Assembly: GCA_008694505.1 (NCBI GenBank)
Contig: VZDJ01000090.1
Location: 8,549,521-8,613,520 of the forward strand
Direction of reading: 5' to 3'
Source of the DNA: Cyanoderma ruficeps
Lineage: Eukaryota > Chordata > Aves > Passeriformes > Timaliidae
DNA: 64,000 bases
The translations under genes were made by a program, and so were the position numbers. Positions 46,886-59,871 of the stretch are shown piece after piece. The notes beneath the pieces are model-generated. The model saw nothing but the letters and a program-made list of their open reading frames with translations. It ran no database searches and was not told where the DNA came from. Positions within the stretch are counted from its first letter, which is position 1, and every line of letters starts with the position of its first letter.

Positions 46886-49559
46886 TCTGTGCCAGCTTTG
46901 GCTTGGTTAAGGCTGGGTCCCTGTGCAGAAGGAAAGAGCGGAAAAAACCCCAAAAAGCACAAAACACACCAAACACCATGTTCCCATTCTTTAGTGAGAA
47001 ACAGTGCCTCTAACTCAAGCTTTTCTCTTATGCTCTGACCCTTCATATTTCCCCAGCTGTCAGTTACTCTGAAGAGCCTTTCCCACTCTGTTTACTTGGT
47101 CAATGAGTGAACCTTCAGGGTCACAAAGCCTTCTTGCCCGCTGTCTCTTGGAGTTTTCTTTGTTTTCTTTTCCTTTTGGTGGTGTTGGAGGGCAGGCAAG
47201 GGAGGGACCTCAGAGGCAGGCAGCCAAGGGTGTGAGCAGTGCCAGGTTAAGTAATGGCTTTGCTGACTTGGATTCTCGTAAGTGCTGCCTATTCCTGCCC
47301 TGCCAGGAACAGCCCATCAGGCGGCACGTTTTGAAAGTCTAATCAGTCCAGACCAATAATCTGTTGACCTGTACAGGGCTGCAGGAGAAACCCTGTGCAT
47401 ATGTGTGTGTTTTCTGAGGGAACTTATTAATTAAATGTAATAACATTTAATTATCTTGGTAATAGGTGGCTGGGAGCTACAGGAGTCTGATGAAGCACAT
47501 GTGAGAGGCTGGGGAGGTTGGTGTGATCACAGTGCAGGAGGGAGGGCACAGGTTGAGCTCAGGGGGGATGCAGAGGAGCTGCTCCCAGGAGTGCCTGGCT
47601 CCAGGGGCAGGATGTTGGTAATCCCTGGTAAGCAGTGCCTCACTCTGCTCACATCTGCTCAGTAAATGGTATGATTCCCTCTCACTTTTTTGTCTACCTC
47701 CTCTTTTGTTTATTCCAGGTCTGTTGGAGATTGTCAGCAGGGGTTGCAAGCATTTTGAAATGCCCAAACAAATCCTCTGTGTTGGTTCGAGCTTTAAAGT
47801 CATCTGAACAGGCTGGATACACCACTTTCTGATGTCCACAGGACTGGACATTTATCTTATTTTCGGTAATTGCTTAAAATGGGATGCTATCCTAAATTTT
47901 CTTCATTAAGAAAAGTCAGCTCTTTAACTGACTGAAGCAAACCCTGATATCTAATTTCTGCATTTTTTCCTGCCCACTTTGAGTTCATGAATTTATCCAT
48001 GCCTCCTCCTTGCCACAATGTCAGAGAAGCAGCTCAAAGCCTAGTGCTCTGAAGGTGACTGTTCAAAGGAACAACTTGATGGACATACTGAAGTTTAGAT
48101 ATTAATTGAAGTCTTCTATCAAAAAAAGACATTAGGTTCTGAATGCCAAAATATCATTAAGGAAATATTTTGAAGAAAACTAAGTTTGTTCATGGAGGAG
48201 TTTCTTTGATTTATCATATTTGTTGTGATCTGTAGTGGTCTATACCTGTGATAGAGTTGCAAATGATTTCCCTGACTGGGATTCTTTCACAAGCTTTAGC
48301 AGTGAGCACATCTGTGCACTTTTTCACGTTATTCCTTGGTTTTAAGAAATTTGTGCTTTCAGCATTTTGGCCTTTAAATGTGTCCACTTCCATCGGGTTG
48401 ATGTGAAGAGCAGATGAATTGTTTGTGGAGTGCTCTTGACCCAAGTTTTGCTGGGGCATTGGCCTTTGCACAGAATCTGAAGTGGGGCAGGAAGGAACTG
48501 GGCGCAGAGGTGGAGGTGCTCAGTGAGACTCAGAGCCCCTTCCTCTGCTGGGGCAGACCTCAGCTGCTGTCACTGGGGAGCAGAAGGATTCCTCCCGACC
48601 TTTTATGCGAACACAAAGGAGTTTGTGTTGCTTAACTGCCTTACTTGAGGCAACACTTCACCTTATGGGGAATGTCTCTGACATGACACCGTGATTTGAA
48701 ACATTTGTTTTGCCATTGTGGGCTGCATGCATAGGGATGTTGTCCATTCCTCCTTGGTGTGTAAGGGTGTGCAAGCTTGTCAGAATCCAGTCTTCTACAG
48801 ACACCAAACACAGTTGCTGTGCAGCACTTTCAGAGAGTATCACAAATCTTAACTTTTTGCAGATGGATGTCAACCAACTCATACCCATAAAACCAGCAAG
48901 AATAGATTGCTGTTTTTAGAATTTTCATTTAATCAATTAAAATAAACCCTAAATATCTGCTGTAATGAAGGTTCTGATATTTCTCAGACAAATTGTAGGG
49001 TAAATACTTGTGACAATATGAATGAGTTATACTCTAAACCCCAGATGAAATTTGCTTTTGATCATTTGTAATTTGTAGAAGGAGCTCCACTCACTGGTAG
49101 AGCAAATTTCTAGGCTGATTATTTGTGATGACTCAATCCTGAACTAAGAAGAAAGGTCAGTTGGAGCAACTACACCAAAAGAAAATGTGACTACCCTACT
49201 GGGAAATTCTGTATTCAGTGCAGAACCACTTGTTTCATTACTTAATGAAATCAAAAATATTTAATGATTTACTAATCTCTTGCATAGAAACTAGTGTATA
49301 TATTGGTTTAGAGAAAGTGTATTTATGGATGTGAAAGGAGTAGGACAGGAAAGTCTCTGAAAGAATTTGTTGTTTGTCTCACTACATGTATGGCTGATAT
49401 TGCTGATGCACACAGCAGACTTTGGTTTCACTATGACTTAAAAAACTTTCTGGTTTTGACCAAGAAATGACCAATATCAGTTTTGTTGTAGTTTTTTTTC
49501 CCTGACCAAGTCAGCACTTCCACTTCCTCCTTTGCTCACCACAAGGAGCAAATGCCACA
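46886..49559. other. Unique non-coding stretch
   Basis: No transposon or gene is recognised. A strong acceptor-like tract (pyrimidine-rich, ending TTCCAG at 47718) precedes short open frames without a recognised product. The 48900-49500 part is AT-rich. Confidence 0.45.
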
Positions 49560-50236
49560 GACTCATAGAACAGTTTGGGTTGAAAGGGGCCTTAAAGATC
49601 ACCTCATTCCAACCCCCTCTGGTATAGGCAGACACCTTCCACTCGGTTGCTCAAAGCCTCATCCCTGGCCCTGAACACTTCCAGGCTTGGGGCATTCATA
49701 ATTTCTCTGAGCAACCAATTCCAGGCATCTTTAATTTCTCTGGGCAAATCAGTTGTTAGCACCCTCACAGTAAAGAAGTCCTTTCTAACATCTAATCTGA
49801 AACCCCATCTTTCAATTTTAAATTGTTACTCTCCATCCTTTCACTATATTACCTGATAAAGAGTTCTTTCCAGTTTTCTCTTTAGGCTCCCTTTGGGTAC
49901 CAGAATGTTGCTATAAGATCTCCCTGGAACATTCTACTCCCTAAAAGCTAAATAACCCCACCTCTCATATGGAGATGTTCCTGGCCTTGCACCATGTCGA
50001 TGACCCTCCTCTGGGCCTGTCCTGTGCTGGGGACCCCAGACCTGGATGCAGCACTGCAGCAGAGGTGGGTCTCATGAGAGTGGAATAGAGGGGCAGAGCC
50101 ACCTGTTTCAGCCTGTTGGCCACACTTTTGATGAAGCCCAGGACGTGGTTGACTTTCTAGGCTGCAAGGCTGCATTGGCAGGTCGTGCCTGGTTTTATAC
50201 CCACTGGTGCTGTGCAGCTGGCTGTGTGCTGGTGGG
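49560..50236 (-). mobile_element. CR1 LINE, about 0.68 kb, minus strand
   Basis: The inverted CR1 tail begins ACTCATAGAACAGTTTGGGT (49561-49580) and is followed by TTAAAGATCACCTCATTCCA. Then come the inverted coding part and a further upstream region recognisable by GACCCTCCTCTGGGCC, ACCTGGATGCAGCACTG and GTTGACTTTCTAGGCTGC. This copy therefore retains more 5' sequence than most others here. It carries an internal tandem duplication at 49691-49758 and many indels, so no protein can be read through. Confidence 0.92.
49691..49758. repeat. Tandem duplication inside the CR1
   Basis: A unit of about 33-35 bp is present twice head to tail. The first copy is GGCATTCATAATTTCTCTGA plus GCAACCAATTCCA (49691-49723). 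The second begins GGCATCTTTAATTTCTCTGG and runs to about 49758. Family copies normally have the unit once, so the duplication arose within this copy. Confidence 0.75.
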
Positions 50237-53200
50237 GCTCTGAGGGGTTTGCTGTTCCAACAGGCACCAATTACCTCCTTAACAAAAGGTTTACCAGTGA
50301 TGGTCTGGAGACACTCCAAATTAAATATTGTAGGCTTACTCATGACCACATGCTTCAGAAAGAGGTCGTAGTTCATGAGGTACTGTCATACATCTCATGC
50401 AGGACAAGGCCTGCCTAGTTACAGGCGTGATGGGGCTGTGCATGCAGAGATGCCTTAGCTGGCTTTGCAGGAGTTGGTGCTGGCCCTGGAAGCACTGCTT
50501 TTTCAGCAAGGCACTGAGGGGAGCTGGTTCTACAACCTGCATGGCTTTCAGATCCCAGCCAGGCATGAGCCATGTGGATGCCTGGGTCTCTCTTGGCTCA
50601 GGGGTCTCCTTTGGCTGCTCCAAACCAAGCAGGGAGAGGGCTGTTTCTAGAAACAAGAAATGCTTTGCACCTGCATGAAATGGTTGCACTGACATCACCT
50701 GGACTACTCCACTGCTGCTGACTGTGAACAAACTCCTGGCTGCCTCAGTCTGAGACTGGCCAGTTTGCCTGCTGCATGGCTGGTGGGTAGGAGGGTGTAC
50801 GAGCAAGTGGTGTGCCTATATGATGCTGTGGTAGGATGGCCCCAGGGTATCTTGCTCTTTTTGGGGGTTCCTGTGCCAGCAACACTGGCTACATGGCCAT
50901 ACCAGCAAGCGCAGTAACAAAAATGGTGGAGATATAAATTATAGAAACAGATTTTATCTGAGCTTGAAATAACTGTGTCATGCTTCAGGGTATCCAAGTC
51001 ACCATTTAAATCTGATTTGATTTACTGCCAGTCACAAGACTTGATTCTGGCAGGAATAATCAATAGTGCCTCTTAATTCTCTTGAATGATGTTGACACAT
51101 TCATGCCTAAGACACAATCAAAATACTTCAGTGCTGGATGAACATACTGAGGGACCTAAATATACAAATCTGTGTGCTTGCTCAATCATGGTGAGAATAT
51201 TATCTGATTTTAGCTCTGGAGTTAAAACACACCCTTCTCAGTGGCAGATGATCTCATCAGTCCAGGTAGCTGTAAGCAGAGCAGATGTACTGTCTGTGTG
51301 CTTGTGTTACCTAGTACACAGTGCGGGGAGAAACTGTGCTGGTACCTTGTGGCCTGGATACATCTGGGAGAGATGGAGCCCTTTTAAACATGGAGCCTCA
51401 TGTTCTGTAATGTTTAAACCTTCCTTGTCCATGTGTTGGGTGCATGCTGGTCATAGGGAGCTCCCTTGAAGGTCAGGATTGGAGATTTTTCTGGGCAAGT
51501 ATCTCCAGGAGTGCCATGGTGAGCACGCGTGAAGAGCTGTGGCAGTTTGTCTGGACCCTGTCCTCTCTCCAGGAGTGGCCATGTGAACAGGCACTGTGGC
51601 AGAAGGCAGAGCAAGGCAGGTGTGCATGTTATTGCTCCCCTCGTGAGGGGGTGTTCACAGTAACTTCCTCAAAGTCACCCAACAATTTCTGTCATGCACT
51701 TGTTCAAGATTTTTTACAATATTATGTGATCATGTGGTTTTACAGTCTTTTCTGCCTTCATGGGGAATTCCCCATGAGTCAAGGTTTTAAGCAGCAAATA
51801 ACCTCTGTGAACAATACAAGGTTTCCCACTTCCCTTCTCCCTCACTTTGTGTCCCTGACCCTCGGAGCTGGGTTGGCAGTGACAGGAGCCTCAGCTCCTG
51901 GCTGTGATGCAGGCATACAAGTGGTTCAGTCGAGCCCACCATTGCAGATGATGCATTGCCTTCAGGTGTGCTTTGGGACAGATAAAGAGGAAACCTCTGC
52001 TCTTAGATGTTGCTGCTGCTCTGCACTCACTATACATCTGGGACCTTGCTGTGCTAAATGATGCACAAGCAAATGTCCCAGCTCCTGGCACACTGTAAGA
52101 TAAAAGAATTCTGCCATGAACTCAGGTAGGAATCCAAGCAGATATATCTATGTTCTCTGGCTTTGCTAGCAAAGATTTGCCAAGTCACTTAAGGAAGCAA
52201 AGTATTTTCCAGACTGCAAAGCTGCTTTGGCAGATAATTTGAGGCATCTTTGCCAGGAAACTGAAGCAATGCCATGGTATGGTAAGGGACACTTAACTCT
52301 CTTGCAGTGTCGACATAGTGTGAACAAATAGCCAGCTGACATAGAGCTGTATGAAAAGATACACATCAAATACATGCTTGTGTGTAATGGATGACAGACA
52401 CTTGTCATAACCTTAAGCTTATAACAATGTGTTGCTATCTGGCCCACAGTTGTTAGAGAAGCACTTCAACTGCATTCTGAGTATTCTCTGTTTCAATGCT
52501 GTTGAAGTTGAAAGTCATATTATAGCCAAGATACAAATATTTTAAATGATTTAGCTTTACAGATAAGAAAAATATCTCAGTTGTAAAATGAAATTCCTGT
52601 TATTTTCCCCTGTCGCTTCTTGAAGCAAGAATGAACCCCTTAGTACTGAGCAGCACTTTGTCAGCTTATAAGTTTTATGTAGCATTCAGTGAAGACTTGA
52701 AATTCTACTTGAAATTCCTTTTTTAAAGGAACAGATTGCAAATTAAAAGAAAAGCAGAGACGCAGAGCTCTATCTGTTTCAACAATTGATGTTAGTAAGT
52801 GGGAACAAAAAATCACCTGAAATTTCTTGCACTACTGAATTTGCATTTCTGAGATCTTTTGAATAACCAAATATGCATCTTGGAAGGTATAACTGATTTC
52901 AATCCATGCAAAGAATGTCCATGTTACGATTTTTTTGTTTTGTGACTTTTAAATTGGCTGTCTTTCTGACAGAAACATATAACTTTTCCCATTAAGATAG
53001 GCTCTCTGCTTTCTTCATTGTCTGAATAAAAGGCAGAATCTGACACTTGTGTATTATGATATTTATACTGATGCACCTTTTGATGCAAAACCATTTTCTT
53101 TCCCTACTTGGCAGGCAGCTTCCTTTATGTGGTACTGAGTGCTAGACAATGAACCCCAAGTGATTGTAATACTCTCCAGACGCTTCAATTATGTCACTTT

Positions 53201-55319
53201 TTCAGATTTCTTATGTGGAACAGGATAATCCAGCCTGCTTGAGCAGCCATCCTCCTCCCTTTCCCAACATTTAAAAGTTTTCTTAAAAGGTGAAGTTGTT
53301 TCAAACGCTCTAAATGTTGAACCAAGGATGCCTGAGTATAGCAGAGATGCCTTATTTATCATGAAGTGAATGAAATTGTGATGGATTCTTGTATCATTAA
53401 CAGACTGGTCATCTTCCCATCATCCTGGAAGAGGCCCAGTTTCCCAGCATATACCTCTGGGGCAGAAGGCATCCAGCATGTGAAAGTTGAAGGTGTTGAA
53501 AGTTCATTTGTGTTTTTAACTTAAAAAAAAATATTTGTGGAGGAGCTGTTGGGCGTACTTTGATATGAAGGAATGATGAGCAGTGGCCAAGAATACAAAG
53601 GTCCTTTGGCTTTACTGCCTGGCTCTGGCATAATTGTGTACTGTGGCTCTCCAGGAGAGATGGGATCTGCCTCCAGGGCAGATGCCATTCATCTGTTGGA
53701 AGGTACACCTGCCTGTTGCAGAACTGTGGAAATTAGGCAGGCTAACTTGTTTTTTTGAGAAATGGTCAGGCTGCAGGGAAATGATGAGGCTTTCCAAAAC
53801 ACTGTGTAAAGTTGAAATCAGTGTGTAGTCTGGCACTGTACCACCCAGAGCCTGCAAGGATTGTGTTTCAGTCTCAGCTGCAAGCTGGCACCTGTGGGGT
53901 GGTGGTCAGGACATGGACATCACTCCTGCTCTCATCAGTCTGGCTGAAAGAGATAGGAGCAGCTGTGCTGTTACACCTCACCAGTGCTGCTGGGATATCT
54001 AGGGGAGGCTCCTGACAATGAGCAGTACCCAGGCTTGGCCCTCTCCTGCTTCATGTCACTTAACCCAGCTCTTCCACCTCATTGTATGCTCAACTTGTGG
54101 ACTGGACTCTGCATAAAGAGCTCTATCTGAATTCATATTCATGGTAATCTTCTAAAATGGGCTCATCCCACTGTGTAGAAAGAATGGAGGTTTTTAATTG
54201 AAGAAATAGAAAATAATCTGGTGGATGCATTTTCAAAGGGATAGAAAATGTAGATATGGTACTAGGACAAAGAGTGGTGCAATTGGTCATTGTTGGTGGC
54301 AACACTGAATGAGATCCAGCTGGGTTAAAGCTCTGGCTTTTCCATGAAAGGAGATGCCTTTGGCCCTTGCATGGTGGGCTAACAGGATGGGAGTGCTGGA
54401 GGCTGCTGTTGGCCAGCTCTCTTTAGCACCTTCCTCCTTGAAAGCACTATGTTAAGGTACTGGAGGATATATTGAGGAAATGAAACAGGTAAATATATTT
54501 TTTGAAGGTTTATACTCATCCTCCTGTTGCTGTAAAGGAATTTGAATGCACTTTTGAAATCTGCATTGACACAATTCCTCAGAGTCTGAGGTAACAGGGA
54601 TCAACTTCTGTTGTGCCAGGATGTGAGTCTTGAGATCAGCATGGCTGTGAGCCATTGGAAATATTTTACTTGGTATGAGGAGAGATGAATACCAGGGTTG
54701 TATGGCAGGTCTAGCTGAATAAAGACTCCAGTTAATCTCTGCTGAGGATTTTCAAAAGGAAGTATTTATCCTTGTGCCAAATGCCTGTACTGATACGTCT
54801 GACCTTGGGTGTTGTGTATTTCTCCTCTAAAAGATGTGAGATTTGGAATGCTGCTGTTCTGATTTGCTAGTTGTTTTTTTTCCTGAGAAGAGCAGGTGTG
54901 GGTGTACTTCTGTTCTGTTTCAGTGCATCACTGTGAGAAGACAAGGCAAGCAAAGTCAGGGCCTATTGAGGGGTGAGGGAGGGAAAGCGAGTGTGGTTCT
55001 GCCTAGAGTTCAAGTTACAGCTTTAGAGTGACTTTATTTGAGTAGGTCAAGGTGTGTGCAACTGGCCTGCCAATCAATGTAACACAAATACATTAAAAAT
55101 GTAAGATAGAACTCTTCCACTTACGAAATCATTCTTATAAAAGTGTGGACATACACACACAGAAATACAAAGCTTTGAGGGGAAAATCTATATCTGCTGG
55201 ATATCATTGGAAAAACCAGAAGTGTTTAGTCTCTTTCATTTATATTAAAAAAAGCCTCTGTTTAACAGTGTCTTCAGAATTCTTTAGGTTATGGTCCCAG
55301 AGCAGAGGGACCAAATTAT
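50237..55319. other. Unique non-coding stretch
   Basis: No mobile element, RNA or supported exon is recognised in these 5 kb. The 205-codon plus-strand open frame at 51444-52061 is among the longest in the window but has no recognised domain, unusual amino-acid composition and no splice or promoter context. The 52480-53200 part is AT-rich and looks slowly evolving, but that is only an impression. Confidence 0.45.
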
Positions 55320-55484
55320 TGAAAAATTTAGCTTGCTAGAAGCTAAATGGATGTGGCTCAGCCAGTGGGCTGCTGCAGACCTTATCTCTCATTACAGCAA
55401 CCTGAAAGGAAGCTGTAGTGAGGTGGAGGTTTTCCTCTTCTCCCAAGTAACAAATGATGACAGAGAATGGCCTAAATTCGTACC
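55320..55484 (+). mobile_element. CR1 LINE, left part of a split copy
   Basis: The clear CR1 part is CAACCTGAAAGGAAGCTGTA (about 55399-55418), then GTGAGGTGGAGG, CTTCTCCCAAGTAACAAATG and ATGGCCTAAATTCGTACC. It ends at the LTR target site GTACC. The sequence resumes at 56179-56183 in the same order (GTACCAGAGGATGTTTAGAT), so this and 56179-56420 are one CR1 interrupted by a later insertion. The left edge is diffuse. Confidence 0.85.
55480..55484. repeat. Left 5-bp target duplication of the solo LTR
   Basis: GTACC lies immediately before the TGTC end and is identical to 56179-56183 after the GACA end. Confidence 0.93.
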
Positions 55485-56178
55485 TGTCTTGGTTTAGAAA
55501 GACAGGTATCTGCCAGGGAAACTGGGGTTCCCCTTAGAATAGAGGATGTAAACCCCTCACCCCCCGCCAAGTTCTAATTTTGCAATTAACGGCTCTCAGG
55601 CAAAGATTTGGGAGTAGGAATAACAGCTTTTTACTAAGAATATAAGAATACAAATGTGGTAGAAAAGAAAAAAAAGAAAAAAAAAAAAACAAAACCACCC
55701 CACCAAACCAGCAAACCAACAAACAACAATTTTGAAAAGCCCTGACAGGGTCAAAGCTACAACCTTGTTAGTCAGGGTGTGGAAAGCAGTCCAAAAGTGA
55801 GTCCTCCTGGAATGGCAGGTACAGCTCCGCTGAGGCAGAAAATGATCCAGTAGCAGAAAAGAAAGGGGTCCTGAGGTGGTGAGAAGGGTCCAGCCTTCCT
55901 CCCGTAATCGGATGAAGCAAGACACTGTGCTGGTTTAAAGTCCCAGCTTTATCCAGGTGAGAATGGCTGGCTCCTCCCACGGGGTGGAGCATCACACAAT
56001 AGGTACGCTAGGATGTAGGTATGTGTTGGGAAGGGGACACGGCTAGAGAAGACTGTTAATGGCCCATTAAAGATAAGAACAATGCTCTACCTGATACTGA
56101 CCGTTGGCCCATTATCAAAAGGCACCCGCCCCCAACTGTTTTCAGCAGATGAAATTGAATAGACTATAACCCAGGACA
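55485..56178 (-). mobile_element. Solo LTR of an endogenous retrovirus
   Basis: This is a 694-bp element with near-perfect terminal inverted ends (TGTCTTGG and CCAGGACA, seven of eight pairs matching) flanked on both sides by the identical 5 bp GTACC, the target duplication of a retroviral integrase. No internal gag, pol or env sequence is present, so it is a solo LTR left by recombination between two LTRs. A 5-bp duplication fits several avian retrovirus classes. Read on the minus strand, a GGGAGGAGCC box followed by GGATAAAGC looks like a promoter, and AGTAAAAAGC looks like a poly-A signal, so I tentatively place the sense strand there. An A-rich tract (55659-55690) lies inside. The family is not assigned. 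Confidence 0.92.
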
Positions 56179-56183
56179 GTACC
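56179..56183. repeat. Right 5-bp target duplication of the solo LTR
   Basis: GTACC lies immediately after the GACA end of the LTR. It also forms the join back into the interrupted CR1. Confidence 0.93.
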
Positions 56184-56420
56184 AGAGGATGTTTAGATTG
56201 GATATTAGGAAATATTTCTTGATGAAGAGGATTGTCAACCACTGAAACAGGCTGTCCAGGGAACTGGTTGAGTCATCATCCCTGGAGGTATTTAAAAGAT
56301 GTGTAGTTGTGGCACTCAGGGATATGGTTTAGCGGTGGACTTGGCTGTGCTGGGTTAATGGTTGGACTTGATGATGTTTCAAGGTCTTTTCCAACCTAAA
56401 TGATTCTATGATTCTAGTTC
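56184..56420 (+). mobile_element. CR1 LINE, right part of a split copy
   Basis: This part continues the CR1 at 55320-55484. It contains TTTAGATTGGATATTAGGAA, then CTGTCCAGGGAACTGGTTGA, then GGTTGGACTTGATGATG and TCTTTTCCAACCTAAATGAT, and ends ATTCTATGATTCTAG at about 56416. The full 3' tail is preserved. Confidence 0.93.
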
Positions 56421-57189
56421 TATGCTCTTTCTGAAGGTTTTCAACATACAAGGGAAAATTATGGAAGTGTGTGTACATCTCAAAGCTGAAAGCAAGGTCT
56501 GATGGAAGGGAGCAAGAATATACTCTGGATGTTCTAGAAAGACAATTTTGAACAGAAACAGTAGTGGGCAGGAGGACCCTGTTTTGGAGGGAAAAGACTA
56601 TCCTCATTCTCTTCTTCCCTACAATCCAGATCAAAATTTGTAACAACCTGCATGTTCAATCAGACTTATGCTAAAAGCAAACCCAAGTAGTGAGGTGGCA
56701 ATGCATCGTTCTGTGGGGTTTCCTTGTACAAAAAAGCAGAAAGTTTGAGTTGATGCTTGGTATGCAAAGCAGAAAGGAGAAACAAGCTGTGAAGAGGGTG
56801 AGAGTCATGAGATAGCTAAGCATAGGTCTGCTGAAACTGTGTAGTACTGTAAGAACACAAAGTGGGGGGCTTCATGATCTTCATGGGGGGGATCCAAGCA
56901 GGCTTGATGAAAAGGTTGCAGCAAAATGAGAAGTGAAAGGGTGGATGTATGGACACTAAAAAATAATATAAAAAATGGTTAGAATGAAAAAGAAACGAAT
57001 CCACATATTTTGATTGGAAATGGAATTTTCTGATGTTTGTCAGACAATGCTGGCATCATGTGGCCACTTTATTTAGCTTGCCTTGTACTAAAATATTTCT
57101 GAAAAATCGCTGCTTTCTCAGCATTTCTGATTGGAATTCATAAAAAAAAGCTCATGAACACACACAATTCAATGTTCATTGTGTGAATC
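56421..57189. other. Unique non-coding stretch
   Basis: No feature is recognised. Confidence 0.5.
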
Positions 57190-57260
57190 TTAGGCAAGTC
57201 CTGTGCAGGGCTAAGAGTTGGACTCGATGATCCTTCCAACTCAGACTATTTTGTGACTGC
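57190..57260 (+). mobile_element. CR1 LINE, 3' scrap
   Basis: About 70 bp of CR1 3' end: AAGTCCTGTGCAGGGCTA, then GAGTTGGACTCGATGATCC, then TTCCAACTCAGACTATTTTG. The stretch between GATGATCC and TTCCAACTC is shortened. It is too short to judge age. Confidence 0.85.
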
Positions 57261-59871
57261 TAAACTCAGCTGCTTGCCTTGCCTGGATGGTCCATTTTCC
57301 AGAAGGCACGGGGAGTCTTAAATCGGTCATTTGGATCTTTTACTTTTTGACCACTGGTCATGTTTTTTCAGTCAGTCTCTCTTAACACACAGAGAACAGT
57401 TTTTAGCTGTGCTTGGCTTTTGGATCTAAATGAGAGGAAGAAATTGCCATGTGCGTGGCAGGCTGTGGTTGGGAGTGTTTTCCCACTGTAGGGATGTTTG
57501 TAAGGAGGGGCAGCAATGTTAGAGGACGGTAGGTTTGCAGGGAGGGAAAGAAACTGAAACAGCAATTTTTCCCAAGCAGGAAGAATGTGGAGTGCAAGTG
57601 GAGAGGTGAAGCTCGTTTTTGAAAGAGCAGGAGCAGGAGAGATGATGCAGGGGCAAGGATATACCCACAACAAGTAAAAAAGAAGTGTGAACAAGGAGGA
57701 AAGAGAGCTGCAGTGAAACTTTTCATGCATTCTTTGTAAAGGAGCAACATCCTGTTTAAAGATCTTAGAGGAGTCTTCTGTGACTGCTGGGAGAGGAAAC
57801 CTGTGCATGTAATTCTGAGCTGATTAGTTTAATAAATCAGGCTATATGGAAGTATTTTACAGCAATACTACTGGCATTTTTGAAGAATGGAAACCTGAGA
57901 ATAGCATCTAATATTATTTGAAGTAGAATCCTCTTACACTGACTGGGTTCAAAGAACTTTGCAGAAGAGCTCCTGAAGATCAAGTAAATATTGCTTGGGT
58001 ACAGTAGCTTTAATCAATGATACTAGCAGCTTATTAATGTGCATCTCAAATAACCTGGCAGGAACAGAATCTGTTTGGAGGAGTTCCTCTTTGAAGCTCT
58101 GTACATCCAGATAAAGTGGAAAACTTGGCAAAAAACATAAACAGTTGGAAAAGTATTTCTCCTAATTGCGTTTCAGATTTTGTAAGAGATGATGCAGCAA
58201 TATTAAATTTATTATAAGACAGAGCAAATGTATAATTGCACATAAGTACAAATATACAGGGTAGTGGTGCATGTTTGTATGTATTTCTGTATTTATAAAC
58301 ACTTGTATATATATGCACAAACACACTCCTTTTTATGAAGTTTTTTAAAAAAACCTCACATAGGGAAGAAAGAAATGGGAGTATAAAATGTAAAACAAAT
58401 GATAGAGCTGTTCAGCCTTGTAAAACCAAGCAACTCTCAGTCACAAGTAAGTGTCACGTGTCTGGATGCCTGATAGCAGCAAGTGGAAAGTCAGTTATTA
58501 GGAAACACGTCTCACTCCAAAGTATGCAGTGCTTGCTCTACAAATGCAAGCATTTGTTTAAATAAATATTGACTCTAATTGTGACCCTGTCTTAATGGCT
58601 TTTATGAACTTTTTGCTATGTGTTTAGGTGGCAGGAAATCTTAATCTGACTTGATTGAGATGTGATGTTTAATCTTGTTCAGATTTGCTGCTTTTTGTTA
58701 AAATATCTAGCTTTGATTCTGACAAAACTTCAGCAGGGAGTAAGAAACAAAATTCCATAGTCCATGATAATAGAATTACTTGGGCATCTGCCTTGCATAG
58801 TATAAAACAGATAGTTAAATGTTTTTGCATCTAGGTGACAATTCAAAAGAGATCACTAAATTCCTTCTCCTTTATCACTTGGAATATAAGTGCAGTTTCC
58901 TGGGAAAGCTTTCTTTATCTGGAGTAGACCCAGGTAAATCAGACTAATTGAACTTACTAGTGCAGATCCATGAATGAAGGCTCTGCCTTTCTATGGTAGA
59001 TACTTTTCTGCAGCTTCTATCCAAAAGGGAAGACACTTCTATTTCTTTGGCTCTACATGGTTAAATATAAAGAGTAATATATGCACATACCTATTCTGTG
59101 TGAGGTTTGCTAGACCATTTGTTCATACAGACTGCCTTTTCAACTCTTGTTCATAGAAATTTTGATAAAAAGACAGTAAAGGTACTGTGTGTGCTGTTTT
59201 ATGTGCTCCTTCAGTGCAATTTTAATCAGGAGACTCTGCATTGTGAAAAGTTGTTGGGCTGGATACAAATTGAACTCACCAGTATGTGGAGGTTTTACTG
59301 TCAGGAGTATGACTTACTGGGAACTATTAAATAAATTTTCCTGAGTGTTTTAAAGGGTATAAATGGCTGAAAAAGGAAGATTAGAAAGGTAGTGTGGCTG
59401 GGGAGAAGAGAACAGGTTCTTCTGCTTAAATGTGGAGCTAGGGAAAAGGTGAGATTTTTGGTAGATTATGCTTTCTCTAATTGTAGCTCTGCCTTCTCAG
59501 TTCTCCTGGTTTGAAGAATTAGAAATTCATTCCTTAATGTTTTAGAGGCTTTTGCATAGCTCTGTGGGTGAAAGGTGGGATGTATCATTTACAATGACCT
59601 TAACCATTTTGGGCCACAATATTCCTGAAGTCTGTGTAGCTTTACCAGAGCCATAGAGACCAAACCCTGGCATGTGGAAGTGAAGTGCATCTTTACAAGG
59701 CAAACACACTTACACCTCTTTCTGCCACAAAATGAAACTTCCTTTGGTTGTGAAAGAAAAATAATGAGCTGGTTGAGGGTTTTTCTAAACTGTCACTTCC
59801 CCATTTCACTCTGATTTCTCAGTGGGGACAGAGCAAGTAACAGCTTAAGATAATATCAAACATGCTAGCAA
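57261..59871. other. Unique, mostly AT-rich stretch
   Basis: No repeat, RNA or exon is recognised. The minus-strand frames at 57368-57808 lie over purine-rich sequence and have no known domain. Confidence 0.45.

Noticed and set aside
47715..47800. tRNA-like GGTTCGAGC T-loop motif
   Set aside because: No matching D-loop, anticodon stem or acceptor stem could be drawn.
51444..52061. 205-codon plus-strand open frame
   Set aside because: No recognised domain, unusual composition (for example a run of C near the end), overlapping open frame on the other strand, and no splice or promoter context. Most likely chance.
55485..56178. Retroviral genes associated with the LTR
   Set aside because: CR1 sequence directly adjoins both LTR ends after the target duplication, so no internal retroviral region remains.
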